A stretch of 5,122 nt of DNA from an uncultured bacterium (GCA_937928585.1 CALEZK010000320.1:1-5122), one strand, 5' to 3'. Counted from the first letter of the stretch, positions 1-5,122 are shown. Notes: generated by a model not told the origin, from the sequence alone. Program-made: numbers and translations.

Positions 1-17
1 ATCAGTCTCCGTGTCAT
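1..17 (-). CDS. Start of a divergent gene running off the left edge (partial, product unknown)
   Basis: On the minus strand an ATG (15-17) is preceded by AAGGAG (26-31) at 8 nt spacing, which is the best Shine-Dalgarno match in the window. Only five complete codons are inside the window (M-T-R-R-L), so no product can be named. The call rests on the strength of the ribosome binding site and on the position: it would be transcribed divergently from the PIG-L gene starting at 149. Chance is the alternative, because an SD-ATG pair in a short interval is suggestive but not proof. The left-flanking sequence would decide it. Confidence 0.5.
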
Positions 18-25
18 TTCCAATT

Positions 26-31
26 CTCCTT
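26..31 (-). promoter_or_regulatory. Ribosome binding site of the divergent left-edge gene
   Basis: AAGGAG reads on the minus strand, 8 nt upstream of the ATG at 15-17. It is the main evidence that a gene starts there. The inverted repeat at 32-87 ends directly against it. Confidence 0.5.
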
Positions 32-87
32 GAGTAGGCCGCAGTAGGGGCGTAAGAGTACGTGATCGCCCCGCCCCTTCGCTACTC
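32..87. repeat. Interrupted inverted repeat in the divergent intergenic region
   Basis: GAGTAG (32-37) is complementary to CTACTC (82-87), and AGGGGCG (46-52) is complementary to CGCCCCT (72-78). Together these give a two-segment hairpin with an internal loop and a 19-nt apical loop. An alternative shorter pairing is GGGGCG (47-52) with CGCCCC (67-72). No T-run follows on either strand, so it does not look like an intrinsic terminator. It lies between two divergent start codons and abuts the SD of the minus-strand gene, so an operator or a leader-RNA structure is possible. It could also be a chance GC-rich pairing. Confidence 0.4.
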
Positions 88-136
88 GACAGGTGCAATC
101 GCGCCATTGTGCCGGTATGCTTATGGCACCCAATCG

Positions 137-141
137 AGGAG
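137..141 (+). promoter_or_regulatory. Ribosome binding site of the PIG-L gene
   Basis: AGGAG lies 7 nt upstream of the ATG at 149 and decides the start in favour of 149 over the in-frame GTG at 62. It overlaps a perfect 10-bp palindrome, GAGAATTCTC (139-148), that ends right before the start codon. Confidence 0.75.
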
Positions 142-148
142 AATTCTC

Positions 149-997
149 ATGCACAGTGCACGCCTTCTACTTATTGCGTTTCTCACCGTAACGGCCAGCG
201 TTGCGCAGCCGCTGCTTGCGCCGATGGTGGAGGACGCCCCGGTGGTGCCCGAAGCCGAGCGGTTGGAGAACGTCGAGGGGAAGTCCATCGTGGTCGTGAC
301 TCCACACCCCGACGATGAACATTTTTCGATGGCGGCCACCTTGTCCATGCTCGCGAAAAATGGAAACACCATCCAGATTATCGTGCTTACGAATGACAAC
401 AAGGGCTCCAAAGATTTGGAGATGACGCGGGAGCGCCTGGCGCGCATTCGCAGGGCCGAGGAAGAAGCGGCAACGCGCGCTTGCGGCATACCTGTCGAGA
501 ATCTTACGTGGCTTGGGTACGAAGACGGCGATCTTGAATACGCCGATCCGCGGGTGTTGCGCGGCGAGATTGCGCGCTTGTTGAAAAAGTTCCGGCCAGA
601 CATTGTGTTCTGTCCCGATCCGGGAGCAACGTGGGTGCAGTGGCACAAGACCGACCATCGCATGGGCGCGAACATTACGCAGGACGCGTTCATCGCCGCG
701 CAATGGCACCTCTACTACCCGCAACATTTGCTCGATGAGAAGCTGGCGCCGTACGCCGTGCCGCTCGTGTATTACTATTATTCGCAAGCGCCCAATTACG
801 AAGTGGACATCACCGATCTATTCGACAAGAAGGTCGAGGCGGTCGCCGCGCACGTCAGTCAGTTCGAGCCTTCCAACAGCAAGTACACGCCGGACATGCC
901 TGTGGAAACGCGCAAGCAGCTTTACGATGGATTGAAGGCCGCTTCCATGTCGGATGACAGGATCGTCGAACGGTTCCGCAGACAGGAAAACCCCTGA
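149..997 (+). CDS. Secreted PIG-L (LmbE-like) family deacetylase
   Basis: This 282-residue protein is predicted to be a zinc-dependent N-deacetylase of the PIG-L/LmbE/MshB/BshB fold, acting on an N-acetyl sugar or sugar-linked substrate that cannot be named from sequence. Residues 1-19 form a signal peptide (basic start, LLLIAFLTVTASVA core, likely cleavage after SVA), so it should act outside the cytoplasm. This differs from the cytoplasmic MshB and BshB enzymes. The family hallmark PHPDDE is at 52-57: H53 and D56 are the expected zinc ligands and D55 the catalytic base. A downstream WHKTDHR segment (165-171) supplies the third ligand, probably H170. The C-terminal VDITDLFDKKVEAVAAHVSQ (219-238) matches the usual conserved tail of the family. 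The start at 149 is preferred because of its SD and the signal peptide. It is transcribed towards fliP, with 6 bp between the stop codons, and has no evident functional link to motility. Family assignment is firm and substrate is open. Confidence 0.9.
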   Translation: MHSARLLLIAFLTVTASVAQPLLAPMVEDAPVVPEAERLENVEGKSIVVVTPHPDDEHFSMAATLSMLAKNGNTIQIIVLTNDNKGSKDLEMTRERLARIRRAEEEAATRACGIPVENLTWLGYEDGDLEYADPRVLRGEIARLLKKFRPDIVFCPDPGATWVQWHKTDHRMGANITQDAFIAAQWHLYYPQHLLDEKLAPYAVPLVYYYYSQAPNYEVDITDLFDKKVEAVAAHVSQFEPSNSKYTPDMPVETRKQLYDGLKAASMSDDRIVERFRRQENP

Positions 998-1003
998 GCG
1001 CAG

Positions 1004-1777
1004 CTACCCAAAGCTGTTCACGAGTTCGCTTACAATCAGGAACCATCCGTCCGCCAGCACGAACAGAATGATCTTGAACGGCAGCGAAATGAAGACAGGC
1101 GGCAACATCATCATCCCCATCGCCATGAGGGTGCTCGCGACGACCATGTCGATGATCAGGAATGGAATGTAAATGATGAAGCCAATCATGAATGCGATTC
1201 GCATTTCATTCAGAATAAAGGCGCAAATCAGCACGTGCGTGGGCACGTCGTCCGGCGAATTGGGGCGCGGCAGCTTGGCTATGTTAATGAAGAGCGCGAG
1301 GTCCTTCGGGTGTTGCAGCACCTGCCGGAACATGAAATCGCGCACCGGCTGCAGGCCCAGCGTGAGTGCCTCCTCTGCGCTGATTTCGTTCGCGATGTAG
1401 GGTTGCAACGACTCGTCGTACACCCGCTGATAGGTCGGCGCCATGATGAAATACGTCAGAAACAGCGCGAGGCCAATGAGCACCTGATTCGGTGGTGTCT
1501 GCTGCGTCGCCATCGCCTGCCGCAAGAACCCCAGCACGACAATGATGCGCGTGAAAGACGTCGTCATCACCAGAATCGCCGGTGCCAGCGTCAGCACGGT
1601 GAGCAGCAGGAAGACCGTCAAAGTCGTCGATAGCTGCTGTGGCTCGACGGATTCGCGCGCAGTTTGAAAAATATTCAAGCCGAGGGAGTTGTCGGGCGGT
1701 GGGTCCTGGGCGAGCGCGAGGGGCGCCGCAATCAGCAACAGCGCGGCCACAATACCGAGCCTAGCGACCGGTATCAC
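1004..1777 (-). CDS. fliP: Flagellar type III export gate protein FliP
   Basis: FliP is an inner-membrane subunit that, with FliQ and FliR, forms the export gate of the flagellar type III secretion apparatus. The 257-residue product is of normal family length. Residues 1-23 are a signal peptide (LGIVAALLLIAAPLALA), as expected because FliP is made with a cleavable leader. Strong family blocks are the MTTSFTRIIVVLGFLRQA stretch (71-88), TQQTPPNQVLIGLALFLTYF (91-110), and a C-terminal block from about 197 to 245 with IGFIIYIPFLIIDMVVAS, MGMMMLPPVFISLPFK and LADGWF. About four membrane segments are visible: 52-70, 98-112, 183-215 and 230-250. The start is a GTG at 1775-1777, 17 nt inside fliO, chosen because GAGGAA (1785-1790) lies 7 nt upstream and because the leader then starts correctly. 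The longer frame, open to an ATG at 1852, would put 25 polar residues before the leader. It is last in the operon, and no fliQ follows. Confidence 0.96.
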   Translation of the reverse strand: MIPVARLGIVAALLLIAAPLALAQDPPPDNSLGLNIFQTARESVEPQQLSTTLTVFLLLTVLTLAPAILVMTTSFTRIIVVLGFLRQAMATQQTPPNQVLIGLALFLTYFIMAPTYQRVYDESLQPYIANEISAEEALTLGLQPVRDFMFRQVLQHPKDLALFINIAKLPRPNSPDDVPTHVLICAFILNEMRIAFMIGFIIYIPFLIIDMVVASTLMAMGMMMLPPVFISLPFKIILFVLADGWFLIVSELVNSFG

Positions 1778-2546
1778 GCGAGAATTCCTCGAGATTCTGC
1801 TGGAAGCGTTCAAGGTCTTTGCGCATCGACGCGACCCAATCGTCGTTCGCATCGCTTGAAGTAACGGGTGCTTCCGTTGCCGCCAGCGTGGTCTGTGCTT
1901 TTTTCAGCTCATTCAGAAAAGCCTGCTGCTGCGTCTTTGGGATTGCAGATTCGACCGGCAGCGGCGACGACTCATCCGTGAACATTGCCGCGTCATACTC
2001 CGCTACGCGGGAGACTTCGTTGGGCGTCAAGCCGAGAACCAGGACGCGGTCCTTCACCCTCACGAAGACCAATGAAGCTTTCGGGGTCAGGTGAAGTTTG
2101 CCCATCACCTGGCCGAGTGACACCCCCGCCAGTAACGGCGTGCGTTTTCCGAATCGTTTGATCAGGTATTGCAGAATCAGAATCATCGCAATCACCGCAC
2201 ACGTGGCGATGATGCTCTGCAGCAAGGCGCGGCCCGTGGACCGCGGCGGCGTCGGCGTTGTGGACTCCGCTACGGCTGCTGCCCCACCTTCGATCGCATC
2301 AAGTTCCTTGTAAAGACCGGCCTCGTTCTCTTTCCAATAGTCCGGTGTTTCAGCCGATGCCGGGGCAGGGGGGGCGGTATCCGGCGCAGTGCCTTCCTCT
2401 GGTGGGTTCTCTTCCGGCGCGCCCATTTCGATATGCACATCCGGCGGCGGAACCGCTTCGAACTCCGCCTTCGCGCCGCCGTTCCCCGCGATGGCTTCGC
2501 AGGTACACAGCGCAAATACGACGATAAGGATGTTACTCCGTGACAT
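1761..2546 (-). CDS. fliO: Flagellar biosynthesis protein FliO (long form)
   Basis: FliO is a small membrane protein that helps assemble or stabilise the FliP ring of the flagellar export gate. This 261-residue version is about twice the length of the enterobacterial protein. Residues 1-20 look like a signal peptide (ILIVVFALCTCEAIA, cleavage near AIA-G). Residues about 30-102 are rich in Pro, Glu and Ala and likely disordered in the periplasm. One membrane helix spans about 108-129 (LLQSIIATCAVIAMILILQYLI) and is followed by basic KRFGKR. The conserved cytoplasmic FliO core lies at about 138-184 (GVSLGQVMGKLHLTPKASLV, then VKDRVLVLGLTPNEVSRVAEY). The tail 200-261 is Gln/Lys/Glu-rich and probably helical. 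The ATG at 2544-2546 is preferred: AAGG at 2552-2555 lies 5 nt upstream, and the leader then starts immediately. The in-frame ATG at 2558 has a weaker SD. It overlaps fliN by 14 nt and fliP by 17 nt, which fits FliO and FliP acting together. Confidence 0.85.
   Translation of the reverse strand: MSRSNILIVVFALCTCEAIAGNGGAKAEFEAVPPPDVHIEMGAPEENPPEEGTAPDTAPPAPASAETPDYWKENEAGLYKELDAIEGGAAAVAESTTPTPPRSTGRALLQSIIATCAVIAMILILQYLIKRFGKRTPLLAGVSLGQVMGKLHLTPKASLVFVRVKDRVLVLGLTPNEVSRVAEYDAAMFTDESSPLPVESAIPKTQQQAFLNELKKAQTTLAATEAPVTSSDANDDWVASMRKDLERFQQNLEEFSRDTGR
1785..1790 (-). promoter_or_regulatory. Ribosome binding site deciding the GTG start of fliP
   Basis: GAGGAA on the minus strand lies 7 nt upstream of the GTG at 1777, inside the last codons of fliO. 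It supports the GTG over the upstream in-frame ATG at 1852, and it suggests translational coupling of fliO and fliP. Confidence 0.7.
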
Positions 2547-2874
2547 CGTAGCCTTCATTCTTGTGTTCTTGGCCAACAAGTTCGCCAATACGCACATGCA
2601 ACGTGTCGCCAATGACGACAACCTCGCCGCGGGCGAGCGACTGGCCGTTGACATAGATGTCCGTCATTTCACCCGCAAGCTTGCTCAATTGCACGACGCT
2701 GCCCCGCTGAAGCTCGAGGACTTCCCGCACCAGCATGTTGCAGGAACCAAGATCAGCGGATACCACCAGCTTGACCCGCTTCAGATCGTCCAACTTAAGA
2801 TGGGAAGCAGGCGGACCCGACGCCGGCACAATCTCCTCAAAAGTATGTTCTTCCGGCGTATGGGGCTCAGCCAT
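2533..2874 (-). CDS. fliN: Flagellar motor switch protein FliN
   Basis: FliN is a C-ring (switch complex) protein below the basal body that takes part in torque transmission, CheY-dependent switching and binding of the export ATPase complex. The product is 113 residues, typical of short FliN. Residues 1-25 are acidic and Pro-rich, without any CheC-like phosphatase domain, so it is FliN and not FliY. Residues about 30-101 form the SpoA (surface presentation of antigens) domain. Visible family pattern: VKLVVSADLGSCNMLVREVL (34-53), LQRGSVVQL (55-63), LAGEMTDIYVNG (66-77), ARGEVVVIGDTLHVRIGELV (81-100). The start ATG is 3 bp after the fliL stop, with AGGA about 10 nt upstream inside the end of fliL. 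Most operons of this order have fliM between fliL and fliN; here it is absent. A truncated FliM is the alternative, but the length and the lack of a FliM middle domain argue against it. Confidence 0.9.
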   Translation of the reverse strand: MAEPHTPEEHTFEEIVPASGPPASHLKLDDLKRVKLVVSADLGSCNMLVREVLELQRGSVVQLSKLAGEMTDIYVNGQSLARGEVVVIGDTLHVRIGELVGQEHKNEGYDVTE

Positions 2875-2877
2875 GGG

Positions 2878-3465
2878 CTACATGTCCTGTATAAAGAATT
2901 TCTCGTGATACGCCGCCACCACGCGCGTTTTTTCCGAGGGTTTGCCAAGCAACTCCTGCAGAATCGCGTTTGATTCCTGGACGACGGCCTTCAATATATC
3001 CTGTTCCAACTGCGGATTGTCTAATTCTTCGCGTTTCTTGTAGCTGTGCAGTTCGCGAATCTTGGCCGTGAACCGCGACTTGTTCGCCTCCACGAGCGTG
3101 CGTGCGCTCGAATTGCCGCAGTCCATCGCCACTTTGTATACGAGAATAGAAGCCGGCATGTCGGGTGAAGGCATGATTACCGTCGACGTGGCCTCGTCGA
3201 ACGTAATCGTGAGCGAGACGGGTTCCTCGCCATGTCCGCCACCGTGGCCGCCTCCAGCATCTTCCTCCGCATGCGCCTCTTCCTCCTCGCCTTCCTCGCC
3301 GTGCGGCTGTTCCGCCAGTTTTGGCATGAACATGACGTAGAAGACGCCCAGCGCGATGCAGACAGAGATAAGGGATGAGACAAGCGCCATGACGATGGTC
3401 TTTCCTCCACCGCCGCCACCGCCGTGCGCCGCGCCTTCACCCTCTTTTTCTTTCGGTTCACCCAT
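2878..3465 (-). CDS. fliL: Flagellar basal body-associated protein FliL
   Basis: FliL is a single-pass inner-membrane protein whose periplasmic domain associates with the stator units around the motor and affects torque and stator recruitment. The product has 195 residues. Layout: a charged N-terminus and a run of seven glycines (15-21) on the cytoplasmic side, a membrane helix at about 23-47 (TIVMALVSSLISVCIALGVF), a His/Glu/Gly-rich linker (52-81), and a stomatin-like FliL domain at about 83-195. The C-terminal segment with ILKAVVQESNAILQELLG (157-174) and the closing AYHEKFFIQDM matches the family pattern. The start ATG has AGAGGA (3474-3479) 8 nt upstream. It sits 16 bp after motB, consistent with its stator role. 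The domain is recognisable but divergent, and the linker is longer than usual. Confidence 0.9.
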   Translation of the reverse strand: MGEPKEKEGEGAAHGGGGGGGKTIVMALVSSLISVCIALGVFYVMFMPKLAEQPHGEEGEEEEAHAEEDAGGGHGGGHGEEPVSLTITFDEATSTVIMPSPDMPASILVYKVAMDCGNSSARTLVEANKSRFTAKIRELHSYKKREELDNPQLEQDILKAVVQESNAILQELLGKPSEKTRVVAAYHEKFFIQDM

Positions 3466-3473
3466 GGTCGAAT

Positions 3474-3479
3474 TCCTCT
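3474..3479 (-). promoter_or_regulatory. Ribosome binding site of fliL
   Basis: AGAGGA on the minus strand, 8 nt upstream of the fliL ATG, lies in the 16-bp motB-fliL gap. This is the strongest internal SD of the operon and implies independent re-initiation at fliL. Confidence 0.7.
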
Positions 3480-3481
3480 AA

Positions 3482-4276
3482 TTAATTTGGTGTTTCTGGA
3501 ACCGCCTGTTCCGACGGAGTAGGTTGCATGGAGTCGATCATGCCTTGGACCTGCTCGGTTGACTCTTTTGTGAAGTCACCACGTACTGAAATCTGTACCC
3601 GGCGGTTCGCCGAGCGTCCTTCCTCGGTCCCATTATCTGCAATCGGCTGGGACGGCCCACACGCGATGATCTCGCATTCGGCCGCTTCCAACCCGCCAGG
3701 ACCGCTCATCTGCAGCATGACGTTCTTAGCCCGCTGATAGCTGAGGTCATAGTTGTCGGCAAACGCCCCGCCACCGCTAACCGGGATGTTGTCCGTATGT
3801 CCCCGGATTTCCACAAAGATTCCCGGCACCTCGCCGAGCGACGACGCCAGTTGATTCAATATCTCGAAAGCTTCCGGCTTGAGGTCGGCGCGTCCGAAAT
3901 CGAAGAGCACCTGGTTCGGCAGATTGATTTCCAATCCGCCATCCCCCCGGTACTTAATACCGACCCCATCTTCGATACCGAGCACCTGCAACCGATTTCT
4001 AAATTCCCGCGCAACGCGTTCGATGCTGCGCGGAACGCGCTGCGGCATCGGCACAAAATTTTGAGATAGCTGCCGGACGGTCTGGTTTTGCGGCATTACA
4101 CCGAAGGCACCCTGAACGGAGCCGAAGACTTCGGTAATCTTATTCTTATCGATCGAGGAAAACGACACAATGAGCACAAAGAAAGTCAGCAACAACCCCA
4201 TCAGGTCCCCGTACGTCACCATCCACGCCGGCGCGCTCGTGTCAGGCTGCGGACGTCTCTTAAACCTTCGTGGCAT
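3482..4276 (-). CDS. motB: Flagellar stator protein MotB
   Basis: MotB is the peptidoglycan-anchored B subunit of the ion-driven stator, working as an A5B2 complex with MotA. The product is 264 residues, a normal length. The basic N-terminus is followed by a single membrane helix at about 18-40 (PAWMVTYGDLMGLLLTFFVL begins at 16), with D24 at the position of the essential ion-binding aspartate. A plug/linker region follows (about 42-110), then an OmpA-like peptidoglycan-binding domain with VLFDFGRADLKPEA (123-136), RGHTDN (158-163), NYDLSYQRA (175-183) and RSANRRVQI (221-229). The last 30 residues are a polar Gln/Pro/Glu tail. The ATG is 3 bp after the motA stop and has no good SD nearby (the closest AGGGG is about 19 nt upstream), so translation is probably coupled to motA. 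The helix resembles PomB/MotS-type proteins more than the enterobacterial MotB. Confidence 0.96.
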   Translation of the reverse strand: MPRRFKRRPQPDTSAPAWMVTYGDLMGLLLTFFVLIVSFSSIDKNKITEVFGSVQGAFGVMPQNQTVRQLSQNFVPMPQRVPRSIERVAREFRNRLQVLGIEDGVGIKYRGDGGLEINLPNQVLFDFGRADLKPEAFEILNQLASSLGEVPGIFVEIRGHTDNIPVSGGGAFADNYDLSYQRAKNVMLQMSGPGGLEAAECEIIACGPSQPIADNGTEEGRSANRRVQISVRGDFTKESTEQVQGMIDSMQPTPSEQAVPETPN

Positions 4277-4279
4277 TGG

Positions 4280-5050
4280 CTAGGCTGCCCGATACCCCTG
4301 TTCCCGCATGGAAGGGGAAATGAACGCCTTCAGTTTCTGTTCCACGATGCGTGGATTGTCGCCGGATTGAATCGAGAGGATCCCTTCGATGATGACTTCC
4401 TTCACCAGCATTTCATGGCCGGTGCGGACCTTGAGTTTGCCCGCGCAGGGAAGGAAAAAGCAGTTCGCCAACAATGAGCCGTACAACGTGGTCAACAGCG
4501 CCACGGCCATGCCCGAACCGATGCGACCGGGATCCGTCAGCGACGTCAACATTTGAATGAGACCCACCAAAGTACCAATCATTCCAAATGCCGGCGCGTA
4601 GGTGCCCATCGCGGTCAACACGGACTGCCCCAGCGAATGCCGGTCTTCCATAAACGCAAGATCCGTTGTGAGGATGTCCTTGATCAAATCGGGCGATGTG
4701 CCGTCGATCGCAAGTTGCACACTCTTCTGGAGAAACTCGTCTCCCGCGCGGTTTGCATGTGGTTCCAACGCCAGAATGCCTTCCTTTCGCGCAATCACCG
4801 AATAATGCACGAGTCGTTCGATGAGCTCATCGGGCGAAGGGGCGCGGTGAAAGAAAGCTTTGCGCAACGAGCCGAACACGCTGATGACATCGCGGAGCGG
4901 GTAGTTGGTCAAGGTCGAGGCCAGGGTGCCGCCGACAACGATCAACAATCCCGGGAGGTTAAAAAACAGGGAAGCGTCGCCCCCGGAGAGGATGGAGACC
5001 GCCAGAATGCCCATGGCGGCGAGGAGGCCAACGATTGTCGCTATGTCCAT
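4280..5050 (-). CDS. motA: Flagellar stator protein MotA (PomA-like)
   Basis: MotA is the A subunit of the stator that converts ion flow into torque on FliG. The 256-residue product is of PomA/MotA length. Four membrane segments are visible at about 3-22, 31-49, 146-166 and 181-202, with the large cytoplasmic loop (50-145) between the second and third. The conserved prolines are P153 (in TYAPAFGMIGTLVGL) and P201 (in FFLPCAGKL). The loop carries the charged ALEPHANRAGDEFLQ segment (94-108) where rotor-contacting Arg and Glu residues are found in the family. The ATG at 5048-5050 is chosen because the protein then begins MDIATIVGL, as family members do, and AAAAGG lies 10 nt upstream. A TTG at 5075-5077 would add nine residues and has only AGG 7 nt upstream. 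It is the first gene of the operon inside the window. Confidence 0.96.
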   Translation of the reverse strand: MDIATIVGLLAAMGILAVSILSGGDASLFFNLPGLLIVVGGTLASTLTNYPLRDVISVFGSLRKAFFHRAPSPDELIERLVHYSVIARKEGILALEPHANRAGDEFLQKSVQLAIDGTSPDLIKDILTTDLAFMEDRHSLGQSVLTAMGTYAPAFGMIGTLVGLIQMLTSLTDPGRIGSGMAVALLTTLYGSLLANCFFLPCAGKLKVRTGHEMLVKEVIIEGILSIQSGDNPRIVEQKLKAFISPSMREQGYRAA

Positions 5051-5060
5051 GGGGAGCAGA

Positions 5061-5066
5061 CCTTTT
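5061..5066 (-). promoter_or_regulatory. Ribosome binding site of motA
   Basis: AAAAGG on the minus strand, 10 nt upstream of the ATG at 5050. The spacing is slightly long, but it supports this start over the TTG at 5077. Confidence 0.5.
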
Positions 5067-5104
5067 CTTGAGTTCAAAGCCCAACCTGCGGACTAGTACG
5101 ACAT

Positions 5105-5110
5105 AGTGTA
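5105..5110 (-). promoter_or_regulatory. Possible extended -10 element upstream of motA
   Basis: On the minus strand TACACT is preceded by TG plus one base (TG at 5112-5113), which fits an extended -10 with four of six consensus bases. Any -35 box would lie beyond the right edge of the window. It would give a leader of roughly 50 nt for motA. The operon may equally well be read through from upstream flagellar genes outside the window. Confidence 0.22.
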
Positions 5111-5122
5111 GCACTGTTGCGC

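Larger units (their letters stand above)
18..148. other. Divergent intergenic region
   Basis: This 131-bp stretch separates the putative minus-strand start at 17 from the PIG-L start at 149. It holds the inverted repeat at 32-87 and an RBS at each end. A possible -10-like TATGCT lies at 116-121 on the plus strand, but no convincing -35 box sits at the proper spacing, so I do not call a promoter. The plus-strand frame of the PIG-L gene stays open back to a GTG at 62, but that extension lacks an SD and would bury the signal peptide. Confidence 0.5.

Noticed and set aside
62..148. GTG at 62 as start of the PIG-L gene, adding 29 residues
   Set aside because: No SD precedes it, and it would place the signal peptide internally. 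The ATG at 149 has AGGAG at good spacing.
121..787. Two long minus-strand open frames opposite the PIG-L gene (121-693 and 167-787)
   Set aside because: Their translations show no recognisable family and they lie fully antisense to a gene with a clear catalytic motif and RBS. They are open only because of the GC-rich codon pattern.
1001..1016. Short hairpin CAGCT/AGCTG with a 6-nt loop at the convergent gene ends
   Set aside because: Five base pairs only, no T-run on either strand, and it overlaps the fliP stop codon. Too weak to call a terminator.
1778..1852. ATG at 1852 as start of fliP
   Set aside because: It would add 25 polar residues before the leader peptide and overlap fliO by 92 nt. 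The GTG at 1777 has a good SD.
2389..2973. A 194-residue plus-strand open frame across fliO, fliN and fliL
   Set aside because: It is antisense to three confidently identified genes and crosses their junctions. No convincing SD or family pattern is seen.
3395..3425. Trinucleotide-like CCACCGCCGCC tract as a possible repeat element
   Set aside because: It encodes the seven-glycine run of FliL in frame and is best seen as coding low complexity.
4553..5071. A 172-residue plus-strand open frame opposite motA
   Set aside because: Arg/His/Gln-rich shadow translation antisense to highly conserved MotA, with no domain signal.
1..5122. CRISPR array, tRNA, rRNA, insertion sequence or phage attachment site
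   Set aside because: No regularly spaced repeats, no cloverleaf-like segments, no transposase and no terminal repeats were seen. Nearly all of the sequence is accounted for by seven complete genes.

Overview
The window is a tightly packed minus-strand flagellar operon with a separate plus-strand gene for a secreted PIG-L-type deacetylase on its left. Read 5'->3' on the minus strand, the operon is motA (4280-5050), motB (3482-4276), fliL (2878-3465), fliN (2533-2874), fliO (1761-2546) and fliP (1004-1777). Junctions are 3-16 bp gaps or 14-17 bp overlaps, so transcription is very likely polycistronic. The set covers the stator (MotA/MotB), a stator-associated membrane protein (FliL), a C-ring component (FliN) and two parts of the export gate (FliO/FliP).

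The order motA-motB-fliL-[fliM]-fliN-fliO-fliP resembles the arrangement known from spirochetes and other deep-branching non-proteobacterial lineages. Two usual members are not where they would be expected. fliM is absent between fliL and fliN, and fliQ-fliR-flhB-flhA do not follow fliP. Instead fliP converges on the PIG-L gene with only 6 bp between the stop codons. GC content is moderately high (I judge it in the mid to upper fifties percent). Shine-Dalgarno sequences are clear, and the start codons include one GTG. A non-proteobacterial, possibly environmental (PVC/Hydrogenedentota/planctomycete-like) genome is a reasonable guess, but the window alone cannot settle taxonomy.

On the left, 149-997 (+) encodes the PIG-L/LmbE-like enzyme with an export signal. 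At the extreme left edge a divergent minus-strand gene appears to begin: ATG at 15-17 with a near-ideal SD at 26-31. The sequence between them (about 18-148) would then be a divergent regulatory region, and it contains an interrupted inverted repeat at 32-87. On the right, 5051-5122 is the leader of motA, with a weak extended -10-like element.

I found no RNA gene, mobile element or CRISPR array, and no sign of a wholly new system. The best leads are the sodium-type residue signature in the MotA/MotB pair, the missing fliM and fliQ neighbours, the His/acid-rich periplasmic linker of FliL, the unusually long FliO, and the divergent left-edge region.
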